A stretch of 64,000 bases of DNA from Chlorohelix sp037138995 (GTDB taxonomy: Bacteria > Chloroflexota > Chloroflexia > Chloroheliales > Chloroheliaceae), in NCBI RefSeq assembly GCF_037138995.1, contig NZ_JBAXHI010000021.1:1-64000 (forward strand). Direction: 5' to 3'. Positions 58,077-64,000 of the stretch are shown piece after piece (within the stretch, counting starts at the first letter, position 1; each line of letters opens with the position of its first letter). The notes under the pieces were generated by a model, which saw only the letters and a list, made by a program, of their open reading frames with translations, was not told where the DNA came from and ran no database searches. A program made the position numbers and the translations under genes.

Positions 58077-59108
58077 TTAAGCGAACTGTGACAGGAAGCG
58101 CAAATCATTGCGGTAGAACTGACGAATATCGTCAATACCGTACTTGAGCATAGAAATGCGCTCCGGTCCCATTCCGGCAGCGTATCCGCTATACACTTCC
58201 GGGTCAATGCCGACATTGCGTAATACTTGCGGGTGTATCATGCCAGCCCCCATAATTTCCAGCCATCCGGTGTATTTGCAGGAACGACAGCCTACTCCCT
58301 TGCATACGCCACAGTCAATCGAAAGGTCAACGCCCGGCTCTACATAGGGGAAGTAATCGCAGCGGAAGCGCACCTTGCGTTCTTGCCCGAACAGGCGACG
58401 CGCAAAGTCTGCCAATGTTCCGCGCAAGTCTGCCAACGTAACGTTTTTGTCCACCACCATCAGTTCGCATTGGTAGAACATAAACTCGTGAGTAGCATCG
58501 GTGGCTTCGCTGCGATAGCATTTGCCCGGCACAATAATGCGGATGGGCGGTTGCAGCTTTTCTGCCACGCGAATCTGGTTGGGCGAGGTGTGGGTACGCA
58601 GCAAGGTTGACTCGCTGAAATAGAAAGTATCGTGCATCGAGCGGGCGGGATGTCCGGGCGGCATGTTTAGCTGCTCGAAGTTGTAATAATCCAGTTCCAC
58701 TTCGGGTCCTTCGTAAACTTGAAAGCCCATCGCGGAGAAACTTTCGGTTATATCGCGCAAGGTCTTGTTAATGATGTGGATGTAGCCGGGCGTTACCGGG
58801 CGACCGGGTAGCGTTACGTCCACTCTATCGCCGGCAAGGCTCGACTCGATGGCAGCTTCTTTCAAGACCACTGCTCGTTCGTCCACCGCGCTTTCCAACG
58901 CCACTTTCGCCGCGTTTACCGCCTGCCCCACCGCCGGGCGTTCTTCCGCTGAAACTGCGCCCATACTCCGCAGGAAGCCGGTTAGTTCGCCCTTCTTGCC
59001 GAGAAATTTTATGCGCCATTCGTCAAGTCCGGTAAGGTCTGTTACCGCTGCTAGTTCTTCCAGCGCGGTTTCCTTGACCCGGTTTATTTGCTCCTGCAAC
59101 TGCGACAT
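58077..59108 (-). CDS. pheS: phenylalanyl-tRNA synthetase alpha subunit
   Basis: A 343-residue catalytic subunit starting at the ATG with AGGAGG ten bases upstream (a 16-codon longer frame lies inside the T-box terminator region). Class II motifs: motif 2 'GKCYRSEATDATHEFMFYQCE' and motif 3 'GMGPERISMLKYGIDDIR'; 'PPGHPARSMHDTFY' binds Phe. The N-terminal coiled coil is present. Expression is probably raised when uncharged tRNA-Phe accumulates, through the leader upstream. Confidence 0.97.
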   Translation of the reverse strand: MSQLQEQINRVKETALEELAAVTDLTGLDEWRIKFLGKKGELTGFLRSMGAVSAEERPAVGQAVNAAKVALESAVDERAVVLKEAAIESSLAGDRVDVTLPGRPVTPGYIHIINKTLRDITESFSAMGFQVYEGPEVELDYYNFEQLNMPPGHPARSMHDTFYFSESTLLRTHTSPNQIRVAEKLQPPIRIIVPGKCYRSEATDATHEFMFYQCELMVVDKNVTLADLRGTLADFARRLFGQERKVRFRCDYFPYVEPGVDLSIDCGVCKGVGCRSCKYTGWLEIMGAGMIHPQVLRNVGIDPEVYSGYAAGMGPERISMLKYGIDDIRQFYRNDLRFLSQFA

Positions 59109-59137
59109 GTCGCCGATTCCTCCTGAGTTTATAAAAT

Positions 59138-59469
59138 AAAAAAACCGTCCAGCCACCGCCCCAACAGGGACGCGGTAAACCGACAGCTTCCAAATACGCT
59201 ATCAGAAAATGCCACGCGGTACCACCCTGATTGTTTTTCCCACTCAAAGGAAAAACCCCTCAAATGCTCGATAACGGGATGCTTCCGTGCCGGACTACTT
59301 ACACAGCCATGCTGCTTTTCACCCGCAAGCTCAGGAGTGAACTTCGGCACGCCTACTCCGAAAAGGCTTTCAGTCTGCGACCTTTTCTCCCTGAAGGTTA
59401 CGGCGGGCTTACTCTCTCCGTCTCAGCCTTATTGCTTTCAGCAAGCACAGCCCTCTGCGCCTACTTGCA
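59138..59469 (-). promoter_or_regulatory. T-box leader of pheS
   Basis: The minus-strand leader contains the T-box motif AGGGTGGTACCGCG (59228-59215) exactly. A terminator follows (GTCC...GGAC, then seven T at 59144-59138). About 130 bases from the predicted start, TTC (59341-59339) followed by A is a candidate Phe specifier codon. Uncharged tRNA-Phe would pair with both and favour the antiterminator. The specifier assignment is inferred. Confidence 0.9.
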
Positions 59470-59475
59470 AGTGGA

Positions 59476-59504
59476 ATTTTAGCCTAATTCTAGCCATTTG
59501 TCCA
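59476..59504 (-). promoter_or_regulatory. predicted promoter of the T-box-pheS operon
   Basis: On the minus strand TGGACA (59504-59499), 17 bases, TAAAAT (59481-59476); start near 59469. It directs the T-box leader and pheS-unknown-pheT. Confidence 0.65.
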
Positions 59505-59523
59505 GCGGTTTTTTAGTGGTTCT

Positions 59524-59547
59524 GTGGGAAAGGGCTATTGCCCTCGA
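59524..59547 (+). repeat. 24-bp flanking repeat, left copy
   Basis: GTGGGAAAGG, then GCTATTGCCCTCGA. It contains the hairpin AGGGC-TATT-GCCCT. The right copy is at 63211-63234 in the same orientation with one base changed. The two bracket the small membrane protein and STAND genes. Confidence 0.75.
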
Positions 59548-59563
59548 AAAAGGTTTTAACCTC

Positions 59564-59591
59564 TTGCCTAATTTTGCCACTTTGTTATAAT
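59564..59591 (+). promoter_or_regulatory. predicted promoter of the membrane protein-STAND pair
   Basis: TTGCCT (59564-59569), 16 bases, TATAAT (59586-59591). Transcription would start at about 59598-59600, at the first base of the 30-bp leader repeat. Confidence 0.6.
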
Positions 59592-59599
59592 TAAACCGT

Positions 59600-59629
59600 A
59601 GTTGCGCTACCGATAAACTTTAGGCGGGA
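59600..59629 (+). repeat. leader repeat, copy 1
   Basis: AGTTGCGCTACCGATAAACT then TTAGGCGGGA, ending in the ribosome site of the membrane protein gene. Copy 2 is at 60164-60192 before the STAND gene and differs in only three positions plus one length change. Confidence 0.75.
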
Positions 59630-59639
59630 AGGATTGGCG

Positions 59640-60122
59640 ATGGACTCAAAAGAAAAATGGGAAGAGTATCGGTTCTTTGCGGAGAGTACCCAATATCTCT
59701 CTGACAAGCGGCAGGCGGCTGCTCAAACTTATCTGACGGTTAATACCAGTATATTCGCGGTTATGGCTTTTATTATCAAGGATGCTGGATTGCGCGAGTG
59801 GGCTTTAGTTGGGGTTAGCGCTCCTCTTTTCCTGACAGGTATTATTGTTTCTTATATCTGGCGAAGGATTATTCTTAATTACAAAGAACTGATTAACTTT
59901 CGCTTCGAGCAATTAAAGGCTATAGAAAAAGACCAGCAAGCCCACGGCTGGCATCAGTTTTATCTAAAAGAAGACCTTTTCTACGGTGCGGCGCGACCCA
60001 AAAAGTGGAAAAATTTCGGCTTTTCTCAATACGAGAAAAATTTGCCCGTCTTGTTCATGGTCTTGCATCTGCTTTACGCTCTTGCCTTGCTGGGTATAGC
60101 CATAGCTGCGTCTATTCACTAA
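59640..60122 (+). CDS. small two-to-three-helix membrane protein
   Basis: A 160-residue protein with a GGAAGGA site just before the ATG. A charged N-terminus ('KEKWEEYRFFAESTQYLSDK') precedes two hydrophobic hairpin helices (about 32-78), a cytoplasmic part with 'INFRFEQLKAIEKDQQAHGW' and a last helix (about 135-155). The architecture recalls RipA-like octameric membrane proteins, but the resemblance is weak. It is directly upstream of the STAND gene and shares its leader. Confidence 0.8.
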   Translation: MDSKEKWEEYRFFAESTQYLSDKRQAAAQTYLTVNTSIFAVMAFIIKDAGLREWALVGVSAPLFLTGIIVSYIWRRIILNYKELINFRFEQLKAIEKDQQAHGWHQFYLKEDLFYGAARPKKWKNFGFSQYEKNLPVLFMVLHLLYALALLGIAIAASIH

Positions 60123-60163
60123 ACCTAGCTTTAGGGCTAAATCGGAAGTAGCCTTTACTCAAT

Positions 60164-60192
60164 AGTTGCGTTACCGATAAACTTACGCGGGA
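60164..60192 (+). repeat. leader repeat, copy 2
   Basis: AGTTGCGTTACCGATAAACT then TACGCGGGA, directly before the STAND gene, with its GGGAG ribosome site. It is the second copy of the repeat at 59600-59629. Confidence 0.75.
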
Positions 60193-60201
60193 GTATTGTT
60201 A

Positions 60202-63027
60202 ATGCCAGAGCAGATTACCAACATTCGGGTGTTTCTTTCATCGCCGGGTGATGTGCCGGATGAACGTGGGATAGTGCTGAAAGAGTTGGAAGGCTTTCCC
60301 CTTCGCCCCTCCTTCCGTGAGCAGGTGAGCTTTCGCTATGTGGCGTGGGAAAAGGCGCAAGCAGGTGCGCCTATGTTTGCCAGTAAGCACCCGCAGGAGG
60401 CGATAGACGAGGGTTTGCCCAAACCCTGCCAATGCGACATCGTGGTGGTAATCCTGTGGTCGCGTATGGGTACGCCCTTTAGCTATAAAGGCGTGGATTA
60501 CCTTTCCGGCACGCACTACGAATTGCTGGATGCCCTGAGCAATCCTCAAACGCATACGCTCATCTATCGCCGTACCGAGAAAAAGCAATTTGATGCAGAC
60601 GATGATGAGGGTATCGCCCAATATAAAAAGGTGCGGGCGTTTTTTGACAGCGATTTCTTCAAAGACCCTGACACCGGACAGATACGACGAAATGTGTTCA
60701 AATACGATAATCTTGACGAATTCAGGAAAAAGTTCGAGACCGACCTTGAAAGTATTGTCTTGCAGCTTCTAAAGCGTCCGCTGGTACCTGCTATTCTTGA
60801 TTCCACACCGGAAACGCCCCTTTTCACTTCTACTATATGGGACGGTTCGCCCTTTCCCGGCTTGGGTGCCTTCAAAAAGAAACACGCGCCTATCTTCTTC
60901 GGGCGCGAACATGAGACCGATGCGCTGGTGCGAAAGGTCTCGGAGAGTCGCTTTGTGGCGGTGGTAGGCGCGTCCGGTAGCGGTAAATCCTCGCTGGTGG
61001 GCGCGGGTTTGTTGCCTCGTCTGGAAGCGAACTCTATTCCTGGCAGCAAGGATTGGCGGGTGGTGCAGTTCACGCCCGGAAAAGAACCTTTTGAGGCTTT
61101 ATTCGAGGGCATCTTGGAAACCTTTGAAGCTTTGCGCCCTTCCGTTTTTGAGCAGCGCAGGGTTAAGCAAACTTTTGTAGAAGATATGCGCCGCGACCCG
61201 GTTACCTTATGCGATACTCTGTGCGCGGCGTTGGCGGGTAAGCCGGAATGGGTGGAAACGCTGCTGTTCATTGACCAGTTTGAGGAACTCTTCACGCAGG
61301 CAAAGCAAAAGGAGCTAGAACCGTTTACCGCTATGCTAGGCGAATTGGCAAAGCATCCTCGCTTGCGGGTGGTAGCCACGCTACGGCACGATTTTGTGCA
61401 TCGCGCCATCGAAATCCCCCTATTGGCGGAACTGCTGCGACCGGGCTTTTTCAGCCTAGCCGCGCCTACCTCTGCCGCCTTGTCGCAGATGATAGCGCGT
61501 CCGGCGGAAATGGCGGGGCTGAAATTTGAGGGAGGCTTGCCCACGCTGATTTTGCACGACACGGGCAGCGCTGCCGGGTCTTTGGCGTTGCTGGCGTACT
61601 TGCTGGACGAGTTGTATAAGGTGGCGGTGAAGCGCGACCATTGCCTGACCTATGCGGATTACGAGGGGTTGGGCGGGGTAGTGGGCGCAATCGGCACGCG
61701 GGCTGAGCAAGTTTTCAAGCAGCTACCGGGAGAGGAAGAAGCCAAAAAGCGACTGTTAGAGCGGGTCTTTCGAGAGTTGGTGGCGGCTAACGAAGTAGAG
61801 GGACAGTTTACCGCCACGCGCCAGCGCGTTGAGCATGCCTCTTTCGGGGTAGATGCCTTGGCGTTGGTGGAAGCCTTCACGCAGGCGCGGTTGCTGGTGA
61901 TGGATGAAACGCAGGTGGAGGTGGCGCACGAGGCGTTATTCCGAAACTGGGATAGGCTACGGCTATGGCTTGAGGAGGTGCAGGAAGATTTAATCCTCAA
62001 GCGGCAGGTGAAAAGCGCGGCGGCAGAATGGTTAAAGCGGGGTAAGCCCGACTCGTGGCGTTGGCAGCAAGAGCGGTTGCTGTTGGTGTACGAGATGAAG
62101 CAGCGTTTGGAATGGAAGCCGGAGGCGTTGGAAGAAGAAGAATTCATTGAGCCTGAGCAGGCGCGATTGTTGCGGGAAATAAACCTACCGCAAACTATCC
62201 ACTCCCGCCGCCGCTTTATAGGCGACCGTCTTAGCGATATAGGGGATACGCGGCGAGGGGTAGGTACGCCGGAAATAGCGTGGCTGCCCGTTGCGCCGGG
62301 GGGAAAGCTGGAAATAGAAAAGGCTACTTTCAAGGTAGAACCGTTCTACATTGCCCAATATCAGATAACCTATGGGCAGTATGAAGCCTTTGTGAAAGCG
62401 GGGGACGGCTACCAGAACCCGGAGTGGTGGCGTGGCTTCCCAAAAGAATGCCAACCGCAAAAGCTGCAGGAGCAGTACACCAAAGCGTGGAACAACCCGC
62501 GTGATACTATCTCTTGGTATCAGGCGGTGGCATATGGGCGGTGGTTGAACAAACGGATGCGGGGCTTACAATTGGGCAATCCCGGAAACCCACAAGGTAC
62601 GCTCTTTGTGGTAGGTGGAAACGCGCAAATACGGCTGCCGACCGAGTGGGAATGGCAGTGGGCGGCGCAAGGGGGCGAAGAAGCGCGGGAATACCCGTGG
62701 GGCGTGGAGTGGCGAGAAGGCTATGCCAACACCGCAGAGGCGGGGCTGAACCGGGCGGTGGGCGTGGGAATGTACCCGCAAGGGGCGGCGAAATGCGGCG
62801 CGTTGGATATGAGCGGGAACGTATGGGAGTGGTGCTTGAACAAGTACTACGAGCCTTCAGAAATGGCGGTGGACGAGAGCGGGGACAGTAGAGTGGTGCG
62901 GGGCGGGTCTTACCTCAACGATCTAGATATTGCGTCCTGCGTGTACCGCTACAACCTCAGCCCTCCCCTCGATGCTCACAGTTTCGGTTTTCGGGTGGTG
63001 GTGTGTTCCGCTAACGCGCCACTCTGA
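60202..63027 (+). CDS. DUF4062-STAND NTPase-FGE/sulfatase protein
   Basis: A 941-residue protein; ATG with GGGAG eight bases upstream. Residues about 5-200: DUF4062 ('NIRVFLSSPGDVPDERGIV', 'VVVILWSRMGTPF'). About 220-600: STAND/AAA-like NTPase with 'FFGREHETDALVRKV', Walker A 'VVGASGSGKSSLVGAGLL', 'LLFIDQFEELF' (Walker B) and winged-helix segment ending 'EVAHEALFRNWDRLR'. About 690-940: FGE-sulfatase fold ('PFYIAQYQITYGQYEAFVK', 'RLPTEWEWQWAAQGG', 'DMSGNVWEWCLN', 'VVRGGSY'). FGE-type catalytic cysteines are not both present, so this part probably binds a ligand. G/C-ending codons dominate, unlike neighbouring genes. It resembles NLR-type defence sensors. Confidence 0.9.
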   Translation: MPEQITNIRVFLSSPGDVPDERGIVLKELEGFPLRPSFREQVSFRYVAWEKAQAGAPMFASKHPQEAIDEGLPKPCQCDIVVVILWSRMGTPFSYKGVDYLSGTHYELLDALSNPQTHTLIYRRTEKKQFDADDDEGIAQYKKVRAFFDSDFFKDPDTGQIRRNVFKYDNLDEFRKKFETDLESIVLQLLKRPLVPAILDSTPETPLFTSTIWDGSPFPGLGAFKKKHAPIFFGREHETDALVRKVSESRFVAVVGASGSGKSSLVGAGLLPRLEANSIPGSKDWRVVQFTPGKEPFEALFEGILETFEALRPSVFEQRRVKQTFVEDMRRDPVTLCDTLCAALAGKPEWVETLLFIDQFEELFTQAKQKELEPFTAMLGELAKHPRLRVVATLRHDFVHRAIEIPLLAELLRPGFFSLAAPTSAALSQMIARPAEMAGLKFEGGLPTLILHDTGSAAGSLALLAYLLDELYKVAVKRDHCLTYADYEGLGGVVGAIGTRAEQVFKQLPGEEEAKKRLLERVFRELVAANEVEGQFTATRQRVEHASFGVDALALVEAFTQARLLVMDETQVEVAHEALFRNWDRLRLWLEEVQEDLILKRQVKSAAAEWLKRGKPDSWRWQQERLLLVYEMKQRLEWKPEALEEEEFIEPEQARLLREINLPQTIHSRRRFIGDRLSDIGDTRRGVGTPEIAWLPVAPGGKLEIEKATFKVEPFYIAQYQITYGQYEAFVKAGDGYQNPEWWRGFPKECQPQKLQEQYTKAWNNPRDTISWYQAVAYGRWLNKRMRGLQLGNPGNPQGTLFVVGGNAQIRLPTEWEWQWAAQGGEEAREYPWGVEWREGYANTAEAGLNRAVGVGMYPQGAAKCGALDMSGNVWEWCLNKYYEPSEMAVDESGDSRVVRGGSYLNDLDIASCVYRYNLSPPLDAHSFGFRVVVCSANAPL
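62911..62985 (+). other. candidate variable region (DGR-like) at the end of the FGE domain
   Basis: In this 25-codon segment 22 codons end in C or T, whereas G-ending codons are common just before it. It lies between 'VVRGGSY' and 'GFRVVV', the place where diversity-generating retroelements retarget FGE/C-type-lectin proteins using AAY codons. No template repeat or reverse transcriptase is in the window, so a template elsewhere would be needed. Confidence 0.35.
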
Positions 63028-63153
63028 ACTCTGAATCCTCTGATCTCTGAGCCTCTGGCGCTCTTTCCTCTAAATTAACTAACCCAAAGAACTGGGGAGA
63101 GGGTAAGGTCAAAGGGGTAAGGAGTAAAGGGAATTCCGTACGCGCGAAGCGCC

Positions 63154-63306
63154 GCCCGAAAATTGGGGTTCGGGCAAGGGGGTAAAACCCCTTGTCTGGA
63201 ATTGGTACATGTGGGAGAGGGCTATTGCCCTCGACGCGCCCGGTGATGGTTTGGAAAAATCGTGGGGATGGGTGCAAACGGGCGAAGGGCGGTTCACGAA
63301 CCGCCC
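63154..63306. repeat. array of hairpins between the STAND and TrmH genes
   Basis: GCCCGAA/TTCGGGC (63154-63175), CAAGGGG/CCCCTTG (63175-63194), AGGGC-TATT-GCCCT within the right flanking repeat, and GGGCGGTTC/GAACCGCCC (63287-63306) lie end to end in 304 gene-free bases. No T runs follow. This looks like dispersed intergenic repeats collected at a convergent junction, possibly shared by several transcripts as 3' ends. Confidence 0.6.
63211..63234 (+). repeat. 24-bp flanking repeat, right copy
   Basis: GTGGGAGAGG, then GCTATTGCCCTCGA: the same as the left copy at 59524-59547 except for one A to G change, in the same orientation, 3.69 kb away. Confidence 0.75.
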
Positions 63307-63331
63307 CTACGAATTAAAACGAATCGGGAAA

Positions 63332-64000
63332 TTAATTGCTTTGTTGCCGCAACGCCTCGAAAATAATCAGGCTGGCGGCGATAGAAGCATTGAGCGATTC
63401 TGCGCCACCCGGCATGGGGATGTGCAACAGGCTATTGGCGGCTTTCCAACCATCCGCGCTGGGTCCGTGCGCCTCGTTGCCGATGATTACTGCGGTTGGC
63501 TGGTTCCAATCCACCTCGTACAGGCTCACGCTCGGCAAAGCGCGATAGCTCGCCCGCGACTCGCCCCCTTCGGAGATTTCACCTTCTGCCAATAACACTT
63601 GCTTAATACCCAAATTTTTGAGCTGCTTTACTAAATCTGCCCATTTCTGGTCGAAGCGGGTAGGCACGTGAAAATGTGCGCCCATTCCGGCGCGTACCGC
63701 TTTGGGGGAGTAGAAATCAACCGAGCTTTCGGTGAGCCATACCGCCGCATTGCCGCTTGCCCACGCCGAGCGCAACACCGTACCGAGATTGCCGGGGTCT
63801 TGTACCCCATCGAGAATCAGGTGCAGCTTTTTCGCGGCTAACTGCTCATCTTCCCACTTGAGGAAAGGGATGGCGGCGGCTACCCCCTGTGGCGTTACGG
63901 TATCTGAAGCCGCTGCTATTATTCTTTCAGTAACCGGGTACGCGCCCTTTTTTTGCTCTACCATTTCGCTCAGGTCGAACAGCAAACTGCGTCCCGACTC
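63332..64000 (-). CDS. TrmH/SpoU-family RNA 2'-O-methyltransferase, 5' end outside the window
   Basis: The frame is open to the window edge, so the N-terminal RNA-binding part is missing. Visible are the SpoU motifs: 'LDGVQDPGNLGTVLRSAWASG' (motif 1, in part), 'AVIIGNEAHGPSA' (motif 2) and 'HIPMPGGAESLNASIAASLIIFE' (motif 3, core PMPGGAESLN), forming the trefoil-knot AdoMet site. It probably methylates a ribose in rRNA or tRNA. It converges on the STAND gene. Confidence 0.92.
   Translation of the reverse strand, partial: ESGRSLLFDLSEMVEQKKGAYPVTERIIAAASDTVTPQGVAAAIPFLKWEDEQLAAKKLHLILDGVQDPGNLGTVLRSAWASGNAAVWLTESSVDFYSPKAVRAGMGAHFHVPTRFDQKWADLVKQLKNLGIKQVLLAEGEISEGGESRASYRALPSVSLYEVDWNQPTAVIIGNEAHGPSADGWKAANSLLHIPMPGGAESLNASIAASLIIFEALRQQSN

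Noticed and set aside
60564..61562. 332-codon antisense ORF opposite the STAND gene
   Set aside because: A long frame is expected opposite a G/C-rich gene; it is rich in Ser, Arg and Lys, has no motif, and the plus strand carries clear domains.
62300..63027. True formylglycine-generating enzyme
   Set aside because: Only one of the two catalytic cysteines has a counterpart, and the domain is fused to a STAND NTPase; a binding role is more likely.

Overview
The window looks like chromosomal DNA of a free-living bacterium, most consistent with Chloroflexota. That assignment is an inference from gene content: a complex I cluster without NuoEFG, secreted peptidases carrying a 'GYPISE...QYFER' repeat, an F420 gene (cofC), an orphan Flp-type pilin, DUF4126 and many lipoproteins. 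No rRNA, phage, insertion sequence or CRISPR array was seen. Intergenic DNA is AT-rich. The 60.2-63.0 kb gene looks richer in G/C-ending codons than its neighbours.

Layout. 1-6.4 kb (minus): nuoABCDHIJK and the first codons of nuoL, from a good promoter at about 6.53 kb. 6.8-12.3 kb (plus): two tandem secreted subtilases. 12.4-18.8 kb (plus): a DegS-like histidine kinase, an Flp pilin between hairpins, then a compact operon of a GT-C membrane glycosyltransferase, a NERD protein, a squalene-cyclase-fold protein and a Tat-exported DUF362 protein. 18.8-19.7 kb has no large gene but holds a candidate small RNA on the minus strand that ends in a strong terminator. 19.7-24.9 kb (minus): threonine aldolase, an ABC exporter whose permease is fused to a SpoIIM domain, and an anchored glycoside hydrolase. 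At 25.01-25.10 kb lie three parS-like palindromes, and at 27.69-27.72 kb three DnaA-box-like sequences. 25.2-36.1 kb: membrane and HhH proteins, CofC, RadA, RdgB, an M24 peptidase, an S41-like lipoprotein that appears to lack its catalytic residues, a Ser/Thr kinase with TPRs, and a SanA-like protein.

36.2-45.5 kb (plus): aroQ-efp-accB, a hydrolase, xseA, a tiny 50-residue ORF, then a translationally coupled FtsW-PBP-membrane protein operon and a lipase-like hydrolase. 45.5-52.2 kb (minus): GT4 glycosyltransferase with DUF4126, a small SWIM zinc protein behind a roughly 300-nt structured leader, a NodB-type lipoprotein, tRNA-Val(CAC), a C39-like secreted peptidase, an FHA-like protein and a hydrolase lipoprotein. 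52.4-54.6 kb: SH3b, PPOX, VOC and Nudix proteins. 54.7-59.5 kb (minus): pheS-unknown-pheT under a T-box leader.

59.5-63.3 kb is the most unusual segment: a small membrane protein and a 942-residue DUF4062-STAND NTPase-FGE/sulfatase protein. Both genes carry nearly the same 29-30 bp leader. The pair is bracketed by two near-identical 24-bp hairpin-forming direct repeats, and the NTPase gene ends in a pyrimidine-biased stretch reminiscent of a diversity-generating-retroelement variable region. This is the best candidate here for an undescribed, defence-like system. The window closes inside a TrmH-family methyltransferase gene.
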